NCBI GenBank assembly: GCA_021774575.1
Contig: JAJFIX010000031.1
Coordinates: 402,264 to 466,263 of the forward strand
Length of the DNA stretch: 64,000 nucleotides
Direction: 5' to 3'
Source of the DNA: Alphaproteobacteria bacterium
GTDB lineage: Bacteria; Pseudomonadota; Alphaproteobacteria; UBA6615
Shown: piece after piece, positions 47,948 through 55,806 of the stretch
Layout: each line of letters begins with the position of its first letter
Numbering within the stretch: the stretch's first letter is position 1
Translations under genes and position numbers: made by a program
The notes under the pieces: generated by a model
What the model was told of the DNA's origin: nothing
Database searches by the model: none
The model's input: only the letters and a program-made list of their open reading frames with translations

Positions 47948-48427
47948 ATGATACAGTTTTTGTCTTGGCAATTGGACGACCAAACCTCGACCGATCAATT
48001 CGTCATTGATACGAATCCGGCACGCCTGGACATCGAAATTATGCATGGCTTTCTAAAAGATGCGTATTGGTGCCGTGACATCCCGATCGAGACTTTGCAG
48101 CGCGCGGTCAACGGGTCACTTAATTTCGGCCTCTACACCGAAAGCAAATCTGGGCCGGTGCAGGTCGGATACGCAAGGGCCGTAACGGACCGGGCGACAT
48201 TTTCCTATCTATCAGACGTGTTTGTACTGCCACCTTGGCGCGGTCGCGGCTTTGGGCGTTGGCTGGTTGAATGCGCCCTCGCCCACCCCGAATTGCAAGG
48301 GCTGCGCTCATGGATGCTGGCAACCTCGGACGCCCACGATCTTTACCGCCGGCTCGGATTTACATCCTCTACCGACGGCAAAATCATGACCAGAACCGAC
48401 CTGGATATTTATCGCCAAACCGAATAG
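47948..48427 (+). CDS. GNAT family N-acetyltransferase
   Basis: The 159-residue protein shows the acetyl-CoA pyrophosphate loop RGRGFGRWL (residues about 100-108) preceded by YLSDVFVLPPWRG, and a C-terminal LATSDAHDLYRRLGFTS that closes the fold. Substrates of this branch (compare yeast/bacterial YkkB types) cannot be predicted. I chose the ATG at 47948 because GGAAAG precedes it and the upstream frame lies inside the methyltransferase gene. It is convergent with the phytanoyl-CoA dioxygenase gene. Confidence 0.88.
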   Translation: MIQFLSWQLDDQTSTDQFVIDTNPARLDIEIMHGFLKDAYWCRDIPIETLQRAVNGSLNFGLYTESKSGPVQVGYARAVTDRATFSYLSDVFVLPPWRGRGFGRWLVECALAHPELQGLRSWMLATSDAHDLYRRLGFTSSTDGKIMTRTDLDIYRQTE

Positions 48428-48433
48428 CCAGGG

Positions 48434-49201
48434 TCAGACTCTGAAACTTTCATGGGACCGTGCGTCACCGATAATATTGGGCGCGTAGTTCATCCATTTA
48501 TCTTGATAATATCTCTCCCGCATATCGCCGTCTGATTTTCGATTAAAGGTCAGAAAGATATTACGACGCCCCCTGCTGCTCTCATTTGCCGGCGAGCCAT
48601 GGGGTACATAGGAATCAAAAAATATGACGTCCCCCGGATTGGCCTCCAACAACTCATAATCATCGACAGGCTGGTAGGGCGGGTCATCATAGGTCAGAGG
48701 CTTCCATTCCTCCGACATCAAATGTTTTTCATAGTTTCCCGATTTAAGAAAACTCAGGGCCGCATTGTCTTTCCGGTTTTCATCGACCACGATCGCCATG
48801 GTGAGAAACATATCACAATAGGCGTTCCAACCCGCCGCCTGATCTTGGTGCAGCTTGTCGGCCCGGCACCCCGGCGGTTTGTAATTTATTTTTTCTTTAA
48901 ATAACACCGGTGGCTCGCCGAGCAACTGGGTTAGGGAGTTGATCGCGCTTGGGGGCAACAGCAGTTTTGTAAGATCGGGATTTAGCTCGCCCAAGAAATG
49001 CTCGATGCGGACGATGACGTTTTCATCGGTTACCGGACTGCGCTCAAAATACATCGCCTCGCCATCTTCACCCGGATGCTTGATCGCCATCTCATCTAGA
49101 TAGTTGGAAACTTTCTTCATCACAGCCGCGTTGAAAACACTCCCCAACACGACAAATCCTTTATCTTGAAATGTTTTGATCTGCTCTGCGTTCAGGCCCA
49201 T
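48434..49201 (-). CDS. Phytanoyl-CoA dioxygenase (PhyH) family protein
   Basis: A 255-residue 2-oxoglutarate/Fe(II) enzyme. It has the iron HxD in DKLHQDQAAGWNAY, the distal His in DSYVPHGSPANESS and the 2-oxoglutarate Arg in SRGRRNIFLTFNR. The PhyH family includes hydroxylases of fatty acyl chains, ectoine, chlorinated peptides and other small molecules. This is the last of three consecutive iron oxygenase genes on the minus strand, which suggests a shared pathway. The ATG is followed by a normal N-terminus. Confidence 0.88.
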   Translation of the reverse strand: MGLNAEQIKTFQDKGFVVLGSVFNAAVMKKVSNYLDEMAIKHPGEDGEAMYFERSPVTDENVIVRIEHFLGELNPDLTKLLLPPSAINSLTQLLGEPPVLFKEKINYKPPGCRADKLHQDQAAGWNAYCDMFLTMAIVVDENRKDNAALSFLKSGNYEKHLMSEEWKPLTYDDPPYQPVDDYELLEANPGDVIFFDSYVPHGSPANESSRGRRNIFLTFNRKSDGDMRERYYQDKWMNYAPNIIGDARSHESFRV

Positions 49202-49278
49202 TTTCGCCTACTCCTCATTTAAACGCATTGTCCCCTATACGCATTGTCCCCCGTGCTACATCCCCCATGCTAATTCTG

Positions 49279-49956
49279 TTAGGCCAATTCCCAAGTGTCA
49301 CCCCAATCCGAGGTCACATAATTTATGATGATCGACCGTCGCACGCCCTTGACCGGATTATGACCGACGCCGTGCCAAGTGTTCTTGCCCGGAATAAAAA
49401 TGACGCCTTTATTTTTCCCGTAAGGTGCCGACCCGACATATTTGAAATCCGGTGGGCCTTCCAGAATATCGGTTCCCGCACCAGTCAACCCAGGATCATC
49501 AGACAAATAGACCAGCATGGTAAATTTTTTGACCGATATATCCGTGTGCGGCTCGAGCCAGAAACCATCCGTATCCTGGCAATATTCAATTCTTAAATGA
49601 GTGTCGGTGAGGTCGGCCCCGGTCGTTTTTTCAATGGATCGCACTGTGTCGGGATCAGTGAAACCCTCAACCACCCGACGGCAAACCGCATATTTTTGTT
49701 GATTTTCCGGCGTAAAATATATCCGCAGAGCATTATTCGATTCCCTCCGGCCATTAAACGTCGCGCCTACCGGCGGCGGAAATGGCAGATCAATAATGGC
49801 GTCGCAACACTCTGCTGGCAGCGGGTTTTGCAACAACCAATGATCATAGGGATCCGTGTTGTGAGGTGCTGCTTTAAGGCATGTCAGAAAATCATGCGCG
49901 ACCTCATTTATCCCAGAAGTTACACCAGGAGTAGCAATTGCCGGCGATTGGTTCAT
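49279..49956 (-). CDS. 2-oxoglutarate/Fe(II)-dependent oxygenase
   Basis: A 225-residue oxygenase with HxD in LEPHTDISVKKF, the distal His in NTWHGVGHN and Arg in VRRSIIINYV. The middle of the fold, RIEYCQDTDGFWLEPHTDISVKKFTMLVYLSDD, resembles the CapC/6-phosphogluconolactonase-type 2OG enzymes of bacterial secondary metabolism, without a certain match. It follows the next oxygenase gene by only 11 bases, a strong operon sign, and precedes PhyH by 77 bases containing a 13-base direct repeat (49223-49235 and 49239-49251). Confidence 0.85.
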   Translation of the reverse strand: MNQSPAIATPGVTSGINEVAHDFLTCLKAAPHNTDPYDHWLLQNPLPAECCDAIIDLPFPPPVGATFNGRRESNNALRIYFTPENQQKYAVCRRVVEGFTDPDTVRSIEKTTGADLTDTHLRIEYCQDTDGFWLEPHTDISVKKFTMLVYLSDDPGLTGAGTDILEGPPDFKYVGSAPYGKNKGVIFIPGKNTWHGVGHNPVKGVRRSIIINYVTSDWGDTWELA

Positions 49957-49967
49957 CGGTCCATCCT

Positions 49968-50606
49968 CTACGCAAAGGGGTTGAGTTTTTTGAGTTTTGC
50001 CGAAAAACGGTGGCGCCCAAGATCATGGTCCAAGGCCGCCTGGGAGGTCATCCAATTGAACATCACGTACCGTCGCTCGCCGACATAGGGCGCATGCCCG
50101 TGCCAGGAGTTTTCGGATCGGAGGAAGGATGCCAGGGTGCCGCCACTCGGCGGGATCTCGGCTGCAAATTCGTCCAGCTTGTCGGGACCGCGCAGCATCC
50201 GCAACCGACCATCGCCCTCATCCCACAGCTCATTGAGATAAAGCAGGCAGGTGACGAATTTGGTTTTCGCATCGTTATGGATACGGCCATCTTTCTTTTG
50301 CGCTTGGCCGCGTACAGTGATCATCAGGGGTTTATCGGAAAGATCGACGTCGTATTTATCCGCCAGAATATCTTCCAGTTCGGAACTTCTAATATCTTCG
50401 ATCAGCTCGGCGAATGCCGGTCCATAGGTGAGGGTGGAAAGCGGAAAAATCCCCGGTTTTTGGATGACCGGAAAATCCGCTCGGACCGCGGCGAGGTCGT
50501 CTGCCGCCAACGCGCCCGGCGTGGCGAAAAACTGAAAGGGCTCACAGACCGTGTCCGTCCGCGCGATAGCGCCAAAGTCGAGCAAAGCAACTTCCCCAAA
50601 ACCCAC
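49968..50606 (-). CDS. 2-oxoglutarate/Fe(II)-dependent oxygenase, paralogue of the 35.3-kb enzyme
   Basis: The 212-residue product aligns along its length with the oxygenase at 35319-36014. It has HxD in GRIHNDAKTK, the distal His in NSWHGHAPY and a following RRYVMFNW with the 2-oxoglutarate arginine. The LLYLNELWDEGDGRLRMLRGPD segment matches the paralogue nearly residue by residue. The start is a GTG without a strong ribosome site, so it is uncertain. It is the first gene of the three-oxygenase run. Confidence 0.85.
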   Translation of the reverse strand: MGFGEVALLDFGAIARTDTVCEPFQFFATPGALAADDLAAVRADFPVIQKPGIFPLSTLTYGPAFAELIEDIRSSELEDILADKYDVDLSDKPLMITVRGQAQKKDGRIHNDAKTKFVTCLLYLNELWDEGDGRLRMLRGPDKLDEFAAEIPPSGGTLASFLRSENSWHGHAPYVGERRYVMFNWMTSQAALDHDLGRHRFSAKLKKLNPFA

Positions 50607-50714
50607 GCGGATCGTCGGATCGCAAATAGCGATATATCCGCGTGGAGGGGAGACTAGGTCAGTACGCGCACCAAACTATTGATTTGCATCAAAACTCGTA
50701 AAAAAAACTGTTTG

Positions 50715-50975
50715 CTAGCTGATGCCAAGCAGTGGATCGAGTTCTCCACGCGCGTCAAGGGCGGCCATATCATCGTAGCCGCCGACATGTTTAGTCCCGA
50801 TAAAGATCTGGGGAACCGATGTGCGACCACCGGCCCGATCCATCATTTCGCGCTTGCGGCCGGGCCGCATCATCACATCGAATTCCGTATACTGGATGCC
50901 TTTTTGCTTAAAAAGTGCCTTGGCAGCATGACAATAGCCGCACAGCATGCTGGTATAAATTTCAATTTTGGCCAT
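50715..50975 (-). CDS. grxC: Glutaredoxin 3
   Basis: An 86-residue dithiol glutaredoxin that reduces disulfides with glutathione. The active site is C12-G-Y-C15, a variant of CPYC that is common among alphaproteobacteria, with the cis-proline in TSVPQIFI and the GGYDD glutathione-binding segment. It lies near comF as in many relatives and reads on the same strand. The ATG leaves the normal N-terminus MAKIEIYTS. Confidence 0.94.
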   Translation of the reverse strand: MAKIEIYTSMLCGYCHAAKALFKQKGIQYTEFDVMMRPGRKREMMDRAGGRTSVPQIFIGTKHVGGYDDMAALDARGELDPLLGIS

Positions 50976-51075
50976 CGTCCCGCGCTTTCTATAAAGAATT
51001 CGACAATAATTCGCCTCGCTTATATAGGGATACCGCCCCGCCCCGCCACATCAAAATTTCGCGACCGCTCTACCC

Positions 51076-51906
51076 TCACGCCGATCTGACGACCCGGGCC
51101 AAGGTCAGCGCATAGACGGCCTGGGCATCGCCTTGTTGCAAGATCCGGGTGCATTCGGTCAGGGTCGCGCCGGTCGTGTGCACGTCATCGATCAGTATAA
51201 CTCGTTGCCCCTCCAACCGGTCACGGTAACGCTCATTTAGACCGAAGGCCCCGCGAATATTTTTCTCCCGCATGCCTGCGTGTCCCCCCTGGACGGGCGT
51301 ATTGCGATGCCGAACGAGAAGGTCTGGAATTACGGTTAACTCGAAGTCACTGCGGTGGGCCGCAATATCTTTGACCATTGCATAGGCAAGCATAGATGCC
51401 TGGTTGTAGCGCCGCGTGAGCAGCCGTCGCCGGTGTAAAGGAACCGGCGCGACAATGATCGATAGCACGCCCGGATTTGAGCCCAGGGCCGCCGTACACA
51501 GTCCACCGAGCCATTTGCCGAATAGCGGCGCGCCATGAGTTCGATCGGCGTGTTTGAACCCAAGGATTAGATCGCGACCGCCGCCGTCATACCGCATCAC
51601 CGCCCGCGCCCAGTCATAGGGTGGCGCCTGGCGCGTACACGGACCACACAGCGCGCCCTCACCTCGATCAAATTCGAATGGAAAACCACAAATTGCGCAT
51701 TGGGGGGCGCCAAGAAATCCAATTTCTGCCCACGCCGCTGCACTCAATTGCCCCGCCTCGGCAACCGGCGTTCCCGTGGCTAGGCAACGCGGTGGCAAAA
51801 CCGTATTAAGTGCATGTGTAGCACCGGCGCGCGCCAGTCTTTCGGCACGCAACCACCGACCAGCATTAACAATCTTAGATACGTCCTCCCCCATAGATTG
51901 CATCAT
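51076..51906 (-). CDS. comF: ComF family phosphoribosyltransferase-like protein
   Basis: A 276-residue protein with an N-terminal zinc ribbon (PPRCL, CAICGFPF, CGPC) and a C-terminal PRTase-like domain with the PRPP motif VILIDDVHTTGATL. ComF is needed for DNA uptake in competent bacteria, and many non-competent bacteria also carry it, so competence cannot be claimed. RRYNQASMLA is also diagnostic. It is divergent from the methyltransferase gene with 43 bases between the starts. The first of two nearby ATGs was used; 51894 is equally possible. Confidence 0.9.
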   Translation of the reverse strand: MMQSMGEDVSKIVNAGRWLRAERLARAGATHALNTVLPPRCLATGTPVAEAGQLSAAAWAEIGFLGAPQCAICGFPFEFDRGEGALCGPCTRQAPPYDWARAVMRYDGGGRDLILGFKHADRTHGAPLFGKWLGGLCTAALGSNPGVLSIIVAPVPLHRRRLLTRRYNQASMLAYAMVKDIAAHRSDFELTVIPDLLVRHRNTPVQGGHAGMREKNIRGAFGLNERYRDRLEGQRVILIDDVHTTGATLTECTRILQQGDAQAVYALTLARVVRSA

Positions 51907-51949
51907 AACATCTATTTTCCTTTTTGGTGTAATGAATTATGGTCCCGCC

Positions 51950-52777
51950 ATGCCTATAGACGATATATTTGATCGCCCGACATTGCGCCGACGGCGCGAC
52001 CGCGCGGCCGCCTCCTCGACTGAGAGTTTTTTTCTGATCAGCGAAGTCGCGGCACGCATTGCCGAGCGCGTCGGCGAGGTTAATCGCCAGTTCCCATTGG
52101 CCCTGGACCTTGGATGTCATCGCGGCGAATTTGCCGCCTGCGTCGCAGCCAACGAGGCGGTAAATGAGCAAATCGCTACATTGGTCCAATCCGATCTCTC
52201 TGCCCCTATGGCGATGGCTGCCGGCGACACCGGTCCGGTACTCGCCACAGACCCAGAGGCACTGCCCTTTCGCGCCGGCAGTTTTGATTTGATCACCAGC
52301 GTCCTTGACCTCCATGCAGTCAATGATCTGCCCGGTGCGTTGCTTCAAATCCGGCATGCGCTCAAACCCGACGGGTTATTTCTTGCCGCCCTATTCGGGT
52401 CCGGGACCCTGGCCGAATTGCGTCAATCTTGGCTCGACGCCGAAGCGGCGCTGAAAGGCGGTGCATCGCCACGGGTCGCCCCGTTTGCCGAACTCGGTGA
52501 TTGCGCCGCTCTGCTGCAACGGGCCGGTTTCACCTTGCCCGTCGCCGACAGCGACCTCATCACCGTATCGTACGAAAACCCGCTTCATTTAATGGCCGAC
52601 CTAAAGGCTATCGGCCAATCCAATCCCCTTACCGGGCGCAACCGAACGCCGGTGACACGGACTCTGCTGAGCGAAGCGGCGGAACGCTATTACACCGGAT
52701 TTTCCGACGATGAGGGCCGCGTCCCGGCCAGTTTCGAGATATTATTTTTGACCGGCTGGGCCCCGACCGAGCTTTAG
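51950..52777 (+). CDS. NDUFAF5/BioC-like SAM-dependent protein
   Basis: The 275-residue protein has a class I methyltransferase fold with LALDLGCHRGEFAA (motif I), SDLSAPMA and PFRAGSFDLITSVLDLHAVNDLPGALLQIRHALKPDG. The N-terminal DRPTLRRRRDRAA motif matches NDUFAF5-type proteins, which in mitochondria hydroxylate an arginine of complex I subunit NDUFS7; alphaproteobacteria carry homologues in the same comF neighbourhood. Start at 51950 gives the typical N-terminus. It is convergent with mutT. Confidence 0.85.
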   Translation: MPIDDIFDRPTLRRRRDRAAASSTESFFLISEVAARIAERVGEVNRQFPLALDLGCHRGEFAACVAANEAVNEQIATLVQSDLSAPMAMAAGDTGPVLATDPEALPFRAGSFDLITSVLDLHAVNDLPGALLQIRHALKPDGLFLAALFGSGTLAELRQSWLDAEAALKGGASPRVAPFAELGDCAALLQRAGFTLPVADSDLITVSYENPLHLMADLKAIGQSNPLTGRNRTPVTRTLLSEAAERYYTGFSDDEGRVPASFEILFLTGWAPTEL

Positions 52778-52779
52778 CC

Positions 52780-53199
52780 TTAAACCAAATCGCGCAGCGG
52801 CGGTATGAGGCCGATATCGGCCTCGGGCATTGGATAGGCGCGCAAATCCTTCGGCCTGACCCAGGCAAGTTTTTGTCCCTCACGGGGCTGAGCTATGCCT
52901 TGCCAGACCCGGCAGACAAACAACGGCATGAGCAAATGAAATTCATCATATTGATGGCTGGCGAAGGTCAGCGGGGCGAGGCAGCTAGTCTCGGTCTCAA
53001 TCCCCAGCTCTTCTTCAAGTTCGCGGATGAGCGCCACTTCGGGCGTCTCGCCTGCCGCCACCTTGCCACCGGGAAATTCCCATAGGCCGGCCATCGGCTT
53101 ACCTTCGGGACGTTGCTGAATCAGCACCCGGTCATCAACATCGATCAACGCCGCCGCACTCACCAACATTAGATTGATCAAAATGGGGCGCCCCGTCAT
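52780..53199 (-). CDS. mutT: 8-oxo-dGTP diphosphatase MutT
   Basis: MutT hydrolyses 8-oxo-dGTP to keep oxidised guanine out of DNA. The 139-residue protein contains a full Nudix box, GGKVAAGETPEVALIRELEEELGI (residues about 44-67 in outline), and the MutT-like WEFPGGK. It follows argJ by 21 bases, a common pairing in alphaproteobacteria. Starts at 53199 and 53169 are both possible and neither has a clear ribosome site; I used the longer one. Confidence 0.9.
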   Translation of the reverse strand: MTGRPILINLMLVSAAALIDVDDRVLIQQRPEGKPMAGLWEFPGGKVAAGETPEVALIRELEEELGIETETSCLAPLTFASHQYDEFHLLMPLFVCRVWQGIAQPREGQKLAWVRPKDLRAYPMPEADIGLIPPLRDLV

Positions 53200-53220
53200 T
53201 GCCGCCAATTGGACCGCCAA

Positions 53221-54456
53221 TTAGCTTCGGTAGTCGGCATTGATCGAAATATAGCCGTGGGTCAAATCGCAGGTCCACACCGTCGCCCGACTTCCGCCGA
53301 CCCCGACATCAATATCGATAACGACGTGATCCCCCTTCATATGGGCGGCGACAGGGGTCTCATCGTATCCGGCCAAGCGCCTGCCTTTCTCCGCGACGGC
53401 AAATCCGCCGATGGAAATTTTGAGCGCGTCCCGGTCGGCTTTTTCCCCCGCCTTACCAACCGCCATGACAATGCGGCCCCAATTGGCGTCTTCACCGGCA
53501 ACGGCTGTTTTAACCAGTGGTGAGTTGGCGACCGAAAGACCTATCCGGCGTGCCGCATCTCGATCTTCAGCACCGGCAACATTGATTGTGATAAATTTGG
53601 TTGCCCCCTCCCCATCCCGGACAATTTGATGGGCAAGGTCGGTACAGACCTCGCGTAATGCTCGTACAAAATCTTTAACCAGGGCGCCGCCAGGCGTGGT
53701 TACGCTCGGATGTTTCGGCCCTTTTCCGGTTGCGCAAAAAAGCAGTGTGTCGGATGTCGATGTATCGCTGTCGACAGTGATTGAATTAAAGCTGCGATCC
53801 GTTGCTTGGCGCAGCATTTGGCGCAGGACAGCGGCGGGTATTTTTGCATCGGTAAAAACAAAGGAAAGCAAGGTGCCCATATCCGGGGCGATCATTCCAG
53901 ATCCCTTGGCAAATCCGGCAATTGTGACTTTCTTTCCGCCGATTTCTGCCGTGCGCTGCGCCGCCTTTGGAAAGGTGTCGGTGGTCATAATGGCAGCGGC
54001 AGCCGCCGCCCATCCATTCGGCTTGAGGGCATCTTTTAGTTTGGCCAGCCTCTGGGAAATATAATCGTGGGGCAGAGCTTCACCGATCACGCCGGTTGCC
54101 GCGACATAAACCTCGTCTTTGCGAACTCGAAATAACCGGGCGGCCTCGGCCACGGTTTCCTCGACCACGGCGTCACCATCATAGCCGGTAAAGGCGTTGG
54201 CGTTCCCCGAAGAGGCAATGATCAACCGCGCCTTGCCGTGGCGCGAAATCGAGCGGCACCAAGTTACCGGCGCCGATGGACATTTTGATCGCGTATAGAC
54301 CCCGGCGATTTCCGTCCCCGGCGCAAGTTTGGCGATCATCAGGTCTTTGACACCCTTGGTCTTCTTTAGCCCAACGGCGCGGCCCGTGAGCTCCACACCG
54401 GCAACAGCTTTAATGGTCGGAAAACGCGCAGGCGCCAATGGCGATGTTTTGCTCAT
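53221..54456 (-). CDS. argJ: Bifunctional ornithine acetyltransferase/N-acetylglutamate synthase ArgJ
   Basis: ArgJ recycles the acetyl group of N-acetylornithine to glutamate in arginine synthesis. The 411-residue protein has the self-cleavage site MIAPDMGTLLSF with T195 as the nucleophile that becomes the N-terminus of the beta chain, plus SSGNANAFTG and the DSDTSTSDT segment. The start MSKTSPLAPARFPTI at 54456 is the conserved one. It follows the PPIase gene by 68 bases and precedes mutT on the same strand. Confidence 0.94.
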   Translation of the reverse strand: MSKTSPLAPARFPTIKAVAGVELTGRAVGLKKTKGVKDLMIAKLAPGTEIAGVYTRSKCPSAPVTWCRSISRHGKARLIIASSGNANAFTGYDGDAVVEETVAEAARLFRVRKDEVYVAATGVIGEALPHDYISQRLAKLKDALKPNGWAAAAAAIMTTDTFPKAAQRTAEIGGKKVTIAGFAKGSGMIAPDMGTLLSFVFTDAKIPAAVLRQMLRQATDRSFNSITVDSDTSTSDTLLFCATGKGPKHPSVTTPGGALVKDFVRALREVCTDLAHQIVRDGEGATKFITINVAGAEDRDAARRIGLSVANSPLVKTAVAGEDANWGRIVMAVGKAGEKADRDALKISIGGFAVAEKGRRLAGYDETPVAAHMKGDHVVIDIDVGVGGSRATVWTCDLTHGYISINADYRS

Positions 54457-54524
54457 AATCTCTATCCGTAACCGGTTATGTTCCTGTCCAAACTCATACA
54501 CCCGTACCGGACCCGCCCCCAACT

Positions 54525-55424
54525 CTATTCGGCAAAAACAACCACAGCCGACGATTTCAATTCCTCCAGATGCGCGACAATCGCTTCGTTGGTCAGGGTC
54601 GCGCGAATTTCGTCGCGCGCGGCTTCAAATGGCACTAATTCTGGATTGCGGTATGACAGTACTTTAATGATATGCCAGCCGAATTCAGTTTCCAGCGGCG
54701 CCGGGGTAACGCCTCCCTCTTCAAGAGAAAAAATTGCCTGGGCAAATTCCGGGTCGATCGCATCCCGTGGAATAAACCCCAGATCCCCGCCCGACGGCCC
54801 GGTTGGATCGGTCGAGTGTTCGGCGGCAAGAGCCGCGAACTCAGCTCCACCGGCCAATTCGGCAATCAAAGACACAGCTAAATCCTGGCTATCGACCAAA
54901 ATTTGCCGCGCATGGGCTTCACGATGTAAATCCGCATTGCCCACTGTCTCGCCATAATAAGCTCGAATAGCATCATCAGTGATCAGCCGCGTCGTGACCT
55001 GCTCCATATAAGCTTCGGCAATTGTCGCGGCGCGGTACATAGCGACGAGTTTGAGTGCCCCAGGGTCGTTGTCCAGTCCCAATTCCAGTCCCGCCGACAA
55101 CAGCAGACGATTATTAATCAACTGGTCGAGAACAAGCTGCATCACCCGGTCGCGCGGATATGATTGGATGTTTTCCGGCATTCCAGCCAAGGTTCTATCA
55201 ATATCGCCTTGGGTAATTGCCAAACCGTTGACCTGCACCACCACCGGACCTTCATGGGTGACCAATTGAAAATCGCTAACGTCGCCGGTTGCCGGTGCAG
55301 ACGCAGCCCGGCTTGGGTCAATAGAACCGGCAGAACCGGCAGAACCGGCGCCAAAGGCCAAAATTGCCCCAATAAAGATCACAATGGCAATGATGATCAC
55401 CGCCACCCAATTCATACGTCTCAT
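54525..55424 (-). CDS. Membrane-anchored parvulin-type peptidyl-prolyl isomerase
   Basis: A 299-residue PrsA/SurA-like foldase. An uncleaved N-terminal membrane anchor (about residues 5-28, VAVIIIAIVIFIGAILAF) is followed by a Gly/Ala/Ser linker with an AGS-AGS repeat, a SurA-N-like helical part, and a PpiC domain with ARQILVDSQDLAVSLIAEL, DLGFIPRDAIDPEFAQA and ETEFGWHIIKV. It should act in the periplasm on exported proteins, which suits the divergent secA gene. The 382 bases between their starts carry the divergent promoters. Confidence 0.88.
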   Translation of the reverse strand: MRRMNWVAVIIIAIVIFIGAILAFGAGSAGSAGSIDPSRAASAPATGDVSDFQLVTHEGPVVVQVNGLAITQGDIDRTLAGMPENIQSYPRDRVMQLVLDQLINNRLLLSAGLELGLDNDPGALKLVAMYRAATIAEAYMEQVTTRLITDDAIRAYYGETVGNADLHREAHARQILVDSQDLAVSLIAELAGGAEFAALAAEHSTDPTGPSGGDLGFIPRDAIDPEFAQAIFSLEEGGVTPAPLETEFGWHIIKVLSYRNPELVPFEAARDEIRATLTNEAIVAHLEELKSSAVVVFAE

Positions 55425-55806
55425 CGAAAAAGCCTATTATTTATGCCAAAAATTTTCACGTTGAACATAGCGCGTCTTGCAAAGCTGTTCATAGGCCGAT
55501 TAGGCGCGATCAAGAGGAAGTGACCAGCGACAATTTGCCTGCTTCATGCTCGAGAACACCACCCCAGAAACCGCCTCCTTGCCGTGCGCTTCGAATTGAC
55601 AGACGGCGGTCCGGGGCCTAGACACGGTGTCTACTTTAATTATCTAAAGACACGCATTATCTATTCAGTCGAAAAGGGTCTATTGCCTACCCAATTTGCG
55701 CGTGCTGGTAAACAATGACCGTCGTAATAACAACCACATTGCATTCGCCGGGAATGCGCTCGCGATCAGTTTTTGACCCGCGGGATTGAAGATTGAGGAA
55801 GTTCAC
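55425..55806 (+). promoter_or_regulatory. Divergent regulatory region between the PPIase and secA
   Basis: No gene is seen in these 382 bases. For secA, TTGACA (55596-55601) is a perfect -35 followed 17 bases later by TAGACA (55619-55624), a weak -10, which would give a leader of about 180 bases. An imperfect inverted repeat GTGTC...GACAC surrounds AT-rich sequence at 55627-55653, just downstream of the presumed start, and may be an operator or a leader hairpin. No SecM-like arrest ORF was recognised. Confidence 0.4.

Noticed and set aside
50715..50975. CGYC active site of the glutaredoxin as an anomaly
   Set aside because: CGYC is common in alphaproteobacterial GrxC, so this is ordinary.
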